Below, piece after piece: positions 1 through 5,895 of a DNA stretch of 6,236 bases (position 1 is its first letter; every line of letters begins with the position of its first letter). Under the pieces are notes generated by a model. That model was given only the letters and a program-made list of their open reading frames with translations. It had not been told where the DNA came from and did not search any database. The DNA is taken from positions 1 to 6,236 of the forward strand of contig JAIXZF010000309.1 in the NCBI GenBank assembly GCA_027489835.1. The letters are read 5' to 3'. The DNA comes from Hyphomicrobiales bacterium (GTDB lineage: Bacteria; Pseudomonadota; Alphaproteobacteria; Rhizobiales; Beijerinckiaceae). The position numbers and the translations under genes were made by a program.

Positions 1-366
1 CATGATCTCGGCGTGGTGGCGGAGACCTGCCAGCGCGTGATGGTGATGTATGCCGGCCGCAAGATCGAGGAGGCCTCCGTCACCGGCCTGTTCGACGCGC
101 CGGCCCATCCCTACACGCGCGGGCTGATGGCCTCGATCCCGCGCCTCAACCGGCTCGGCGGCGGCAAGCGCCGGCTATCCGAGATCCCCGGCATGGTGCC
201 CTCGCTGCGCGCGCCGATCGCGGGATGCGCCTTCGCCCCGCGCTGCGCCTTCGCCACCGATCGTTGCCGCGCCGAGCCGCCGGCGCTGAGGAGCATCGAG
301 GCCGGCCACATCGTCGCCTGCCACCATGCCGAGGCCGTTCTGGCCGGAACCGCGAGCGCGGCATGA
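1..366 (+). CDS. Peptide-type ABC transporter ATP-binding protein (DppD/OppD-like), C-terminal part
   Basis: The gene is cut by the left window edge and only its last 121 codons are present. The reading frame opens at base 1 with HDLGVVAET, the H-loop (switch) region of an ABC ATPase, so the Walker A, signature and Walker B motifs lie outside. After it come the family-typical VMYAGRKIEE and HPYTRGL segments and the C-terminal oligopeptide/dipeptide domain (oligo_HPY). That domain has four cysteines at fragment residues 76, 82, 89 and 107, in the pattern GC-x5-C-x6-C...ACH; related proteins use this pattern to hold an Fe-S cluster. The protein would work at the inner face of the cytoplasmic membrane, pairing with the next gene's ATPase to drive import of peptides or a similar solute. 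The GTG at position 13 is an internal Val codon, not a start. The TGA stop overlaps the next ATG (ATGA). The substrate cannot be read from the ATPase alone; family assignment is very sure. Confidence 0.95.
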   Translation, partial: HDLGVVAETCQRVMVMYAGRKIEEASVTGLFDAPAHPYTRGLMASIPRLNRLGGGKRRLSEIPGMVPSLRAPIAGCAFAPRCAFATDRCRAEPPALRSIEAGHIVACHHAEAVLAGTASAA

Positions 367-1349
367 ACGCGTCCCCCGCCACTTCGGAAAACGTCCTCGA
401 GGTCGAGGGGCTGAAGAAGCACTTCCCGGTCGAGAAGGGCGTGCTGCGCAAGGTCGTCGCCCATGTGCGCGCCGTGGACGGTGTGTCCTTCGCCATCAGG
501 CCGGGCGAAACGCTGTGCCTCGTCGGCGAGTCCGGCTGCGGCAAGTCCACGGTCGGCAAGCTCGCCATGGGCCTCATCCCGGCGACGGCGGGCTCCATCC
601 GCCTCGGCGGCGACGACATCACCGGGCTTTCGCGCTCCGCGATGCAGCCCTACCGCCGGCGCATCCAGATGGTGTTTCAGGACCCGTCGGCCTCGCTCAA
701 CCCGCGCCTGACCGCCGGCGCCTCCGTCTCCGAGCCTATGGAGAATTTCGGCGGCCTGTCCGCCTCCGAGCGGCAGGACCGCACCGCTGCGCTGCTGCGC
801 AAGGTGGGCCTCGGGGCTGAGGCGATGCGCAAATACCCGTTCGAGTTCTCGGGCGGCCAGAAGCAGCGCCTCGGCATTGCGCGGGCGCTGGCGCTCAACC
901 CCAGCGTCATCGTGGCGGACGAGCCCGTCTCGGCGCTGGACGTCTCGGTGCAGGCCCAGGTGCTCAACCTGATGATGGATTTGCAGGAGGAGTTCGGCCT
1001 CGCCTATCTCTTCGTCAGCCACGACCTCGGCGTGGTCGAGCATATCGGCCACCGCATCGCGGTGATGTATCTCGGCCGCATCGTCGAGATCGCCACGCGG
1101 GACGCGCTGTTCGCGAGCCCCCGCCATCCCTATACGCGGGCGCTGATCTCCGCCGCGCCCCTGCCGGACCCGCGCGCCCGGCGCGAGAAACTGGTGATCG
1201 AGGGCGACGTGCCCTCGCCGCAGAACCCGCCGCCGGGCTGCCATTTCCACACGCGCTGCCCCTTCGCGCAACCGCGCTGCAAGGTGGAGGAGCCGGCGCT
1301 CCGGCAACTGGCCGATGGCAGGCTGGCGGCCTGCCATTTTGAGGATTGA
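363..1349 (+). CDS. Peptide-type ABC transporter ATP-binding protein (DppF/OppF-like)
   Basis: This is a complete 328-residue ATPase of the Dpp/Opp importer family, the normal length. Visible motifs are Walker A GESGCGKST (residues 55-63), Q-loop glutamine in VFQDP (Q106), signature FSGGQKQR (162-169), Walker B VIVADEP (182-188), D-loop SALD (190-193) and H-loop histidine in VSHDLG (H220). HPYTRAL follows, then the C-terminal oligo_HPY domain with cysteines C293, C299, C306 and C324. I chose the ATG at 363 because it overlaps the upstream stop as ATGA, implying translational coupling, and because the protein then begins a few residues before the usual VLEVEGLKKHFPV opening. The same frame is open upstream to 225, but that extension lies inside the preceding gene. 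The two ATPases would form the motor heterodimer of a five-part importer whose binding protein and permeases should be encoded to the left. Dipeptide, oligopeptide or another small solute are all possible. Confidence 0.96.
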   Translation: MNASPATSENVLEVEGLKKHFPVEKGVLRKVVAHVRAVDGVSFAIRPGETLCLVGESGCGKSTVGKLAMGLIPATAGSIRLGGDDITGLSRSAMQPYRRRIQMVFQDPSASLNPRLTAGASVSEPMENFGGLSASERQDRTAALLRKVGLGAEAMRKYPFEFSGGQKQRLGIARALALNPSVIVADEPVSALDVSVQAQVLNLMMDLQEEFGLAYLFVSHDLGVVEHIGHRIAVMYLGRIVEIATRDALFASPRHPYTRALISAAPLPDPRARREKLVIEGDVPSPQNPPPGCHFHTRCPFAQPRCKVEEPALRQLADGRLAACHFED

Positions 1350-1460
1350 GCGGACGCTGCGAAAACCGCGCGCTCGGGTCAACCCCGCGCTAACGCTGCC
1401 GCCAACTCGCCCCTGCCCCAAGGGCCCGAAGTAACCGGACAGTCACCGGCGGGTCCGATC
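1350..1460. other. Intergenic spacer between the ABC operon and the small membrane protein gene
   Basis: This 111-base spacer separates the transporter genes from the next plus-strand group. It holds no credible ORF of its own. An imperfect stem can be drawn (1372-1378 with 1384-1390, one mismatch, five-base loop), but no T-run follows, so it is weak as a terminator. A promoter for the next gene group is expected here from the change of function and the gap length, but I see no convincing -35/-10 pair. A GGCGGG run at about 1448-1453 could serve as a ribosome binding site for a GTG start at 1461. Confidence 0.5.
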
Positions 1461-1847
1461 GTGCCGGCCATGACAAGCCCGATCGCGTTCCTTCCGCTCA
1501 TCCTGTTCACCGTGCTGACCAACGCGGCGGCCCAGATCATGCTCAAGAAGGGCATGATGGGCGTCGGCGCGCTCGACATCGGCGCGGACGGCATCGTCTC
1601 GACGGTGTTTCGCGTCGTCTTCAATCCCTTCGTCTTCTTCGGCCTGTCCACCTTCGTGATCAGCATGGCCTCGCACCTCATCGTGCTCTCGAAGGTGCAG
1701 CTCTCCTACGCTTATCCCTTCCTCAGCCTCGCCTACGTGGTGGTGGCCGCCTACAGCTATTTCTTCTTCGCCGAGGATGTCGGCCTCGCCCGCCTGGCGG
1801 GCATTGGCCTGATCGTTGCGGGCACGATCCTGATTGCACAGAGCTGA
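1461..1847 (+). CDS. Small four-helix membrane transporter, ArnE/EamA-like (possible lipid-linked sugar flippase subunit)
   Basis: The product has 128 residues and is strongly hydrophobic, with four likely membrane helices at about residues 7-24, 55-77, 82-102 and 109-126. The overall plan is that of the small multidrug resistance/EamA half-unit. The closest resemblance I recognise is to ArnE, a subunit of the flippase for undecaprenyl-phosphate-aminoarabinose. The N-terminal NAAAQIMLKKG matches the ArnE-type AGQLxxKxA region, and SYAYPFLSLAYVVV resembles the GIAYPMLSLNFVWV segment. No glutamate lies in the first helix, so the proton-coupling residue of EmrE-type drug exporters is absent, which argues against a plain drug pump. 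The start is uncertain: GTG 1461 has a GGCGGG seven bases upstream, while ATG 1470 (residue 4) is also in frame with no better signal. It lies 39 bases before the SDR gene and probably shares its transcript. Export of a lipid-linked sugar is inferred from resemblance and context. Confidence 0.82.
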   Translation: MPAMTSPIAFLPLILFTVLTNAAAQIMLKKGMMGVGALDIGADGIVSTVFRVVFNPFVFFGLSTFVISMASHLIVLSKVQLSYAYPFLSLAYVVVAAYSYFFFAEDVGLARLAGIGLIVAGTILIAQS

Positions 1848-1862
1848 GGGGCGCGACGCCCC
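1848..1862 (+). other. Short G/C hairpin directly after the small membrane protein stop codon
   Basis: A perfect 6-bp inverted repeat (GGGGCG, loop CGA, CGCCCC) starts at the base after the TGA stop. No T-run follows and the next gene's ribosome binding site is only ten bases on. It is therefore more likely a transcript-stabilising or weak attenuating hairpin between cistrons than a full terminator. Confidence 0.45.
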
Positions 1863-1872
1863 GATCTGGAAC

Positions 1873-1877
1873 AGGAG
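1873..1877 (+). promoter_or_regulatory. Shine-Dalgarno site of the SDR gene
   Basis: AGGAG lies nine bases before the ATG at 1887, which is near-ideal spacing. It fixes the start of the epimerase/dehydratase gene, since the following residues MKHIIIGGDGFVG begin the Rossmann fold immediately. Confidence 0.8.
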
Positions 1878-1886
1878 CGGCGACAA

Positions 1887-2861
1887 ATGAAACACATCAT
1901 CATCGGCGGCGATGGCTTTGTGGGACAGAGGCTGGCCAACGACCTCTGCGCGCTGGGCGAAGAGGTCATCATCGCGGACATCCACAACAGCGCCCATGCC
2001 GCCTACCGCACGGCGCGCTTCATCCGCGTCGACGTTACCAACCCGGTGACGCTGACCGCGATCCCGCTCGAGCCGGGCGACATGGTCTACAACCTGTCGG
2101 CCAAGATGCTCTCGCCCATCATGCCGCGGGCCAAGCGCCACGAATTCTTCTGGCCGGTGAATTTCGACGGCACCCGCAACATCCTGGAATGGATGGAGCG
2201 CGCGGGCGCGACCAGGCTGGTGCATTTCACCACCGACATGATCTATGGCCATTCGGTCACCGTTCCGCAGACGGAGGACCACCCGGCCAACCCGCTCGGC
2301 GAGTACGGCCTGAGCAAGCTCGCCACCGAGAAGCTCTGCGAGGATTACCGCGCCAAGGGCTTCTCGATCTCGATCTTCCGCCCGCGCCTCATCATCGGGC
2401 CGGGCCGGCTCGGCATCCTGTCCAAGCTGTTCAAGCTGATCGACCTCAACCTGCCCGTGCCGATGATCGGCGCCGGCAGGAACCCCTATCAGTTCATCTC
2501 GGTCTTCGATTGCGCCTCCGCCTGCCAGGCGGCCTGGCGCGCCGGGGTGCCGAACAGCGCCTACAATCTCGGCTCGGACGATCCCCCGCCCGTGCGCCAG
2601 CTGCTCGGCGACCTGATCCGCCATGCGGGCAGCCGCTCGATCCTGTTGCCGACCCCGGCCTGGGCCGTCAAGCGCACGCTCGACGCGCTCGATTTCATCA
2701 ACCGGCCGCTGATGGACCCCGAGCAGTATCTGATCGCGGACGAGGTCTGCATCCTCGACACCTCGAAGGCCAAGCGCGAGCTCGGCTGGACCCCCCGGCA
2801 CAATGACAGCGACATGCTCGTCGCCGCCTATGCCGAATACCGCCGCAACCTGACCGCCTGA
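1887..2861 (+). CDS. NAD-dependent epimerase/dehydratase family protein (extended SDR)
   Basis: The 324-residue product has the usual length and layout of extended short-chain dehydrogenases that modify sugars, mostly as nucleotide-sugars. The N-terminal Rossmann fold begins at once with the glycine motif G7-x2-G10-x2-G13 (GGDGFVG). An aspartate at the end of the second strand (D31 in IIADIH) points to NAD rather than NADP. The active site is visible as TTDMIYG (115-121), giving the Ser/Thr position, and Y140-GLS-K144, the YxxxK pair. Later family features are FRPRLIIGPG (164-173), a substrate-side segment with YQFISVFDCA (201-210), YNLGSDDP, and the C-terminal ELGWTPR. A good AGGAG precedes the ATG. 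It sits between a flippase-like gene and an aminotransferase, which fits a role in making a modified sugar. Epimerase, dehydratase and ketoreductase roles cannot be told apart from sequence alone. It is not a classical short SDR like DprE2. Confidence 0.93.
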   Translation: MKHIIIGGDGFVGQRLANDLCALGEEVIIADIHNSAHAAYRTARFIRVDVTNPVTLTAIPLEPGDMVYNLSAKMLSPIMPRAKRHEFFWPVNFDGTRNILEWMERAGATRLVHFTTDMIYGHSVTVPQTEDHPANPLGEYGLSKLATEKLCEDYRAKGFSISIFRPRLIIGPGRLGILSKLFKLIDLNLPVPMIGAGRNPYQFISVFDCASACQAAWRAGVPNSAYNLGSDDPPPVRQLLGDLIRHAGSRSILLPTPAWAVKRTLDALDFINRPLMDPEQYLIADEVCILDTSKAKRELGWTPRHNDSDMLVAAYAEYRRNLTA

Positions 2862-2866
2862 ACCCT

Positions 2867-2895
2867 GGCCGGCCGGCGCCGCAGGCGCCGGGGCC
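2867..2895 (+). other. Strong G/C hairpin between SDR and aminotransferase genes
   Basis: A perfect 8-bp stem (CCGGCGCC at 2873-2880, loop GCA, GGCGCCGG at 2884-2891) is extended outward by four more pairs (GGCC 2867-2870 with GGCC 2892-2895) across a two-base bulge. It fills most of the 62-base gap. Only TTCCC follows, with no T-run, so partial termination, mRNA stabilisation or a processing site are all possible. It could make the aminotransferase level differ from that of the upstream genes. Confidence 0.55.
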
Positions 2896-2910
2896 CTTCC
2901 CATCACGCCA

Positions 2911-2915
2911 AGAGG
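2911..2915 (+). promoter_or_regulatory. Shine-Dalgarno site of the aminotransferase gene
   Basis: AGAGG ends eight bases before the ATG at 2924. A second in-frame ATG at 2930 (third codon) would be about 14 bases away, so the first ATG is preferred. Confidence 0.65.
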
Positions 2916-2923
2916 ATCACCCG

Positions 2924-4375
2924 ATGAGCATGGCAGCCCAGGATTTCCGCACGACCGGAGCCCAGTACGCAGCCCCAATCCGCCCCCGCCTGCTTGGCGT
3001 CGAGGACGCCAAGGCGCTTCCCACGACCCGCATCAGGGAGCTGTTCAGCGCCCATCTCAACCCCGGACAGCTGCATTTCATGAAGCTGCTCGGCTTCGAC
3101 AAGGTGAAGGTCGAGCGCGCCGAGGGCATGCACTACATCACCGATGACGGGCGCCGCATCCTCGACTTCTTCGGCGGCTTCGGCTCGGTCGCCTTCGGCC
3201 ACAACCATCCGCGCATCATCGCAGCCCGCAAGCGCTTCGCCGACGAGAACCGCCACGAGATCTGCATGGCCTTTATGTCGCAATACGCGGCGGCTTTGGC
3301 CCACAACCTCGCCGAGATCGCGCCGGGCGACCTCGACATGGTGTTCCTCGGCTCGTCGGGTTCGGAAGCCATGGAGGCTGCCATCAAGGTGGCCGAGCAG
3401 GCCCAGGGCCCGCAGAAATCCAGGGTGATCTACGCCGCCAACGCCTTCCACGGCAAAACCAAGGGCGCGCTCTCGATCACCGACTCGACGCTCTACCAGC
3501 AGCAGTTCGCACTGGTGGACAACCGCGTGAAGGTGCCCTTCGGCGACATCGACGCGATCCGCCAGGCCATCGAGAGCGATCCCTCCATCGGCATCGTCGT
3601 GCTGGAGACCATTCAGGGCGGCGGCGGCATCATCGAGGCGCCCACCAGCTTCTGGCGCGAGCTGCGCCGGCTCTGCGACAAGCATGACGTGCTCTGGGTC
3701 GCCGACGAGGTGCAGTGCGGCCTCGGGCGCACCGGTCGCTTCTTCGCCTTCGAGGAGCATGGCGTGATCCCGGACGTCACCGCGCTCGCCAAGTCGCTCG
3801 GCGGCTCGAAATCGGCCATGGCCGCCATGATCGCGCGGCGCGAGGTCTACATGAAGGCCTATGGCAAGCCGAAGACCGCGCTGATCCACGGCCCCGCCAC
3901 CTTCGGCGGCATCGGCGAAGCCTGCATCTCGGCCATCGAAGGCCTCAACATCCTCTATGACGAGGACCTGATCGGCAACGCCGAACGCGAGGGCGCGCAC
4001 CTCATCGCCAGGCTGAAAGCGATCAAGGCCAAGCATCCGTCGCTTATCAAGGATGTACGCGGGCGCGGCTTCATGGTCGGCGTCGAATTCAACGACGTAT
4101 CGGAGACGCTGCCCTTCGGCCTCAAGCAGATGGTCGCGCTGCTCGACGACAAGCTCAAGGGCTCGCTCTGCGGCTTCGTCGGCGCGCTGATGCTGAAGGA
4201 ATACGACACGCTCGTCGCCTTCACCGAATACAACCGCAACGTCATCAGGCTGGAGCCGCCGCTGATCGCGACGCGCGCCGATGTCGACCGCTTCTGTGAC
4301 GCCTTCGACGACCTGCTCTCGCGCGGCGTCGCCCGCATTGTCACGGATTACCTGCGCAAGGTCGCCGTGAAGTGA
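2924..4375 (+). CDS. Class III PLP-dependent aminotransferase (aspartate aminotransferase superfamily, fold type I)
   Basis: The 483-residue product is a complete class III aminotransferase, slightly longer than the usual 400-460 because of about 40 extra N-terminal residues. Key features in order: D81-FFGGFGSVAFGHNHP (substrate/cofactor loop), GSSGSEAMEAAIK (143-155, phosphate binding), FHG (175-177, ring stacking), E228-TIQ, D261-EVQCGLGRTG (the aspartate bonding the pyridine nitrogen), LAK290-SLGG (Schiff-base lysine), H322-GPATFGG and a C-terminal RLEPPL. All expected catalytic residues are present. Overall it resembles the putrescine/ornithine aminotransferase (YgjG-like) branch, which also includes HpnO of hopanoid side-chain synthesis, but the substrate cannot be named. 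It is last in a plus-strand group with a flippase-like protein and an SDR, so amination of a keto or aldehyde group made by the SDR is plausible. A hairpin and a terminator follow. Family assignment is firm; pathway role is inferred. Confidence 0.95.
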   Translation: MSMAAQDFRTTGAQYAAPIRPRLLGVEDAKALPTTRIRELFSAHLNPGQLHFMKLLGFDKVKVERAEGMHYITDDGRRILDFFGGFGSVAFGHNHPRIIAARKRFADENRHEICMAFMSQYAAALAHNLAEIAPGDLDMVFLGSSGSEAMEAAIKVAEQAQGPQKSRVIYAANAFHGKTKGALSITDSTLYQQQFALVDNRVKVPFGDIDAIRQAIESDPSIGIVVLETIQGGGGIIEAPTSFWRELRRLCDKHDVLWVADEVQCGLGRTGRFFAFEEHGVIPDVTALAKSLGGSKSAMAAMIARREVYMKAYGKPKTALIHGPATFGGIGEACISAIEGLNILYDEDLIGNAEREGAHLIARLKAIKAKHPSLIKDVRGRGFMVGVEFNDVSETLPFGLKQMVALLDDKLKGSLCGFVGALMLKEYDTLVAFTEYNRNVIRLEPPLIATRADVDRFCDAFDDLLSRGVARIVTDYLRKVAVK

Positions 4376-4381
4376 GAGACG

Positions 4382-4400
4382 GGGCCGGGATCGCCGGCCC
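4382..4400 (+). other. G/C hairpin just after the aminotransferase stop codon
   Basis: A perfect 7-bp stem (GGGCCGG, loop GATCG, CCGGCCC) begins six bases after the TGA. It has terminator geometry but is followed by TCCATCC rather than T's. It may protect the 3' end of the mRNA or act together with the T-tailed hairpin 40 bases downstream. Confidence 0.5.
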
Positions 4401-4421
4401 TCCATCCACCCATCAAGCGTC

Positions 4422-4447
4422 ATCCCGGCCTCGAGCCGGGATTTTTT
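4422..4447 (+). terminator. Rho-independent terminator for the plus-strand operon
   Basis: A perfect 8-bp stem (ATCCCGGC, loop CTCGA, GCCGGGAT) is followed directly by six T's (4442-4447). It lies 46 bases after the aminotransferase stop and is the only T-tailed hairpin seen in the window. It is also the left half of a pair of similar palindromes, so a repeat element seems to double as the terminator. On the minus strand it lacks a T-run and should not stop transcription as well. Confidence 0.75.
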
Positions 4448-4507
4448 GTGCGCAGCGAGGTCAGCCTGTGCGGCGGCGGCGCATGATCCCGGCTTAAGGC
4501 CGGGATC
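4422..4507. repeat. Paired palindromic repeat (REP/BIME-like) at the convergent junction
   Basis: Two near-identical palindromes lie 42 bases apart: 4422-4442 (stem ATCCCGGC, loop CTCGA) and 4485-4507 (stem GATCCCGGC, loop TTAAG). Read on the opposite strand, the second becomes GATCCCGGC-CTTAA-GCCGGGATC, so the two copies match in opposite orientation and differ only in the loop centre (TCGA against TTAA). This head-to-head layout at a convergent gene junction is typical of bacterial interspersed palindromic elements. Similar 'atcccggc...gccgggat' units are, to my knowledge, common between genes in GC-rich Hyphomicrobiales. That the family is repeated elsewhere in this genome is inferred. Confidence 0.65.
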
Positions 4508-4546
4508 ACGGTGTCGATTGACAAGCTGTGTGGAAAGGCGGCGGCG

Positions 4547-5893
4547 CTAGCCCGCCACCCGCCGCCAGAAGTTCGAGCTGAAGCCCGGATCGATATGGCG
4601 CGCGAAGTCCCGCCAATGCGGGAAGGACGCCTCGAACGTCGCAGCCGGCATACGGGCATCCTTGTACGGGTTCACCCGCCCGCCGGCCGCGATGGCGATC
4701 CGGTCGAGTTCGCCGAGCAGCGCATCGGTGCGCGCGCCGCGATGGGGAAAATCGAGCGTCAGCGTCGCCCCCGGCATCGGGAACGACATCAGCCCCGGCG
4801 AGGCCACGTCGCCGAAGAGCTTGAGCACAGTGAGGAACGAGGCCTGCCCGGCCCTGTGCGTGGCCGACAGCATCTCGGCCACCGCCTCGCGCGCCACGGC
4901 CTTCGGAACTACCGACTGGTGCTGGCGCAAGCCCCTGAGGCCATAGGCGCGGTTCCAGCCCGAGACGCGGTCCAGCGGATAGAAGAAGGGCTGATAAGGC
5001 ACGAGCGCGTCTCGCAAGTCACGCCGGTTGGCGAAACGGTACAGACGGTTGAACGCCCCGAGCGTGATTGGGTTGAGCAGCGACACCGGCGGCGTGAAGG
5101 GCAGGAAGGGCAGCGCCCGCGCCGGCGCCGTCACCTCCCCCGGCTCGTCCGCATGGTTGGCGCGAAAGAACACGCCCCGGCCGAGCGCGGCGCCACGCGC
5201 CAGCGAGTCGATCCACGCCACCGTGTAGGCATGGCTGCCATCGGAGGCCGCGGCGATGTCGAAGAAACCGTCGAGGCTGGCGAAGGGCAGCGTGTCCTGC
5301 CGCATGAACGGGCCCTTGACCGGGATCATCCGCAGCGCCATCCGCGTCACCAGCCCGGTCAGCCCCATGCCCCCGATGGTGGCGGCGTAGAGCCCGGCAT
5401 TCTCCGCGGGCGAGCAGCGCAGCACGCGCCCGTCCGAGCGCGCGAGATCGAACCATTCGACGTGCCGGCCGAAGGTGCCGAGCGCATGATGGTTCTTGCC
5501 GTGAACGTCGTTGGCGAGCGCCCCGCCCAGCGTCACGAAGCGCGTGCCCGGCGTGACAGGAAGGAACCAGCCGCGCGGCAGCGCCTGAGCGGTCAGCGCG
5601 GCGAGGCTCACCCCCGCCTCGGCGACGGCTATGCCATTCGCGTCGATGGCCTCGATGCGGTCGAGCCCACGAGCGTCGATCATCGCGCCCTGGTCGATCA
5701 GCCCGCTGTCGCCATAACTGCGGCCCGCGCCCTGCGCGAGCGCGGGGCCGATGACGGCGCGCGGGTTCCGCAGCCAGTCGCGCGCATCGATGGCGGCGCT
5801 GCCGCGCGCGGCCAGCCCGCCCCAGGACCGGGCGGTGGAGAGCCGCGGCTCCGGCCGTGCCTCGGCCGCGCCGGGCAAGGTGGCCTCGGCCAT
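4547..5893 (-). CDS. DprE1-like FAD-binding oxidase (VAO fold; putative polyprenyl-phosphoribose 2'-oxidase)
   Basis: The product is a complete FAD oxidoreductase of the vanillyl-alcohol oxidase fold, and I recognise it as related to mycobacterial DprE1, which oxidises the C2'-OH of decaprenylphosphoryl-ribose. Residues below are numbered from GTG 5899, which is two codons longer than the ATG start chosen here. FAD-domain motifs are GAGRSYGDSGL (57-67), VTPGTRFVTLGGALANDVHG (115-134) and HGKNHH (133-138), the last identical to DprE1. IGGMGLTGLV (175-184) follows. Shared C-terminal segments are FFYPLDRVSGWNRAYG (305-320), LKLFG (359-363), FPMPGATLTLDFP (373-385), the active-site lysine in YKDAR (K413) and HIDPGFSSNFWRR (435-447). 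The DprE1 cysteine that reacts with benzothiazinones corresponds to Thr381 here. The upstream gene's TGA overlaps GTG 5899 (GTGA) and lies two bases before ATG 5893; I prefer the ATG, but both suit coupled translation. A generic aldonolactone-oxidase role is the alternative. Confidence 0.9.
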   Translation of the reverse strand: MAEATLPGAAEARPEPRLSTARSWGGLAARGSAAIDARDWLRNPRAVIGPALAQGAGRSYGDSGLIDQGAMIDARGLDRIEAIDANGIAVAEAGVSLAALTAQALPRGWFLPVTPGTRFVTLGGALANDVHGKNHHALGTFGRHVEWFDLARSDGRVLRCSPAENAGLYAATIGGMGLTGLVTRMALRMIPVKGPFMRQDTLPFASLDGFFDIAAASDGSHAYTVAWIDSLARGAALGRGVFFRANHADEPGEVTAPARALPFLPFTPPVSLLNPITLGAFNRLYRFANRRDLRDALVPYQPFFYPLDRVSGWNRAYGLRGLRQHQSVVPKAVAREAVAEMLSATHRAGQASFLTVLKLFGDVASPGLMSFPMPGATLTLDFPHRGARTDALLGELDRIAIAAGGRVNPYKDARMPAATFEASFPHWRDFARHIDPGFSSNFWRRVAG

Positions 5894-5895
5894 GG

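Noticed and set aside
225..362. Extended N-terminus for the second ABC ATPase
   Set aside because: The extra codons lie within the preceding gene in another frame and are Arg-rich; the ATGA overlap gives a natural start at 363.
1372..1390. Possible terminator after the ABC operon
   Set aside because: The stem has a mismatch and no T-run, and hairpins of this strength are expected by chance at this G+C content.
111..1421. Minus-strand open frame of 436 codons
   Set aside because: It is a shadow of the two ABC ATPase genes and shows no motif.
1443..2978. Long minus-strand open frame of 511 codons
   Set aside because: It runs antisense across two well-supported plus-strand genes, and its translation is a His/Asp/Arg/Gly-rich low-complexity product with no family motif. 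Such frames arise from G/C-rich third positions.
2924..4375. Naming the aminotransferase HpnO (hopanoid side chain)
   Set aside because: It is in the same broad branch, but no hopanoid gene is in the window and I cannot separate it from other class III enzymes by eye.
2903..4423. Minus-strand open frame of 506 codons
   Set aside because: It mirrors the aminotransferase gene, whose catalytic residues are all intact; the antisense product has no recognisable domain.
4420..4659. Minus-strand open frame of 79 codons over the convergent junction
   Set aside because: Half of it is translated palindromic repeat (…NPGSRPG ending) and the rest overlaps the oxidase gene out of frame.
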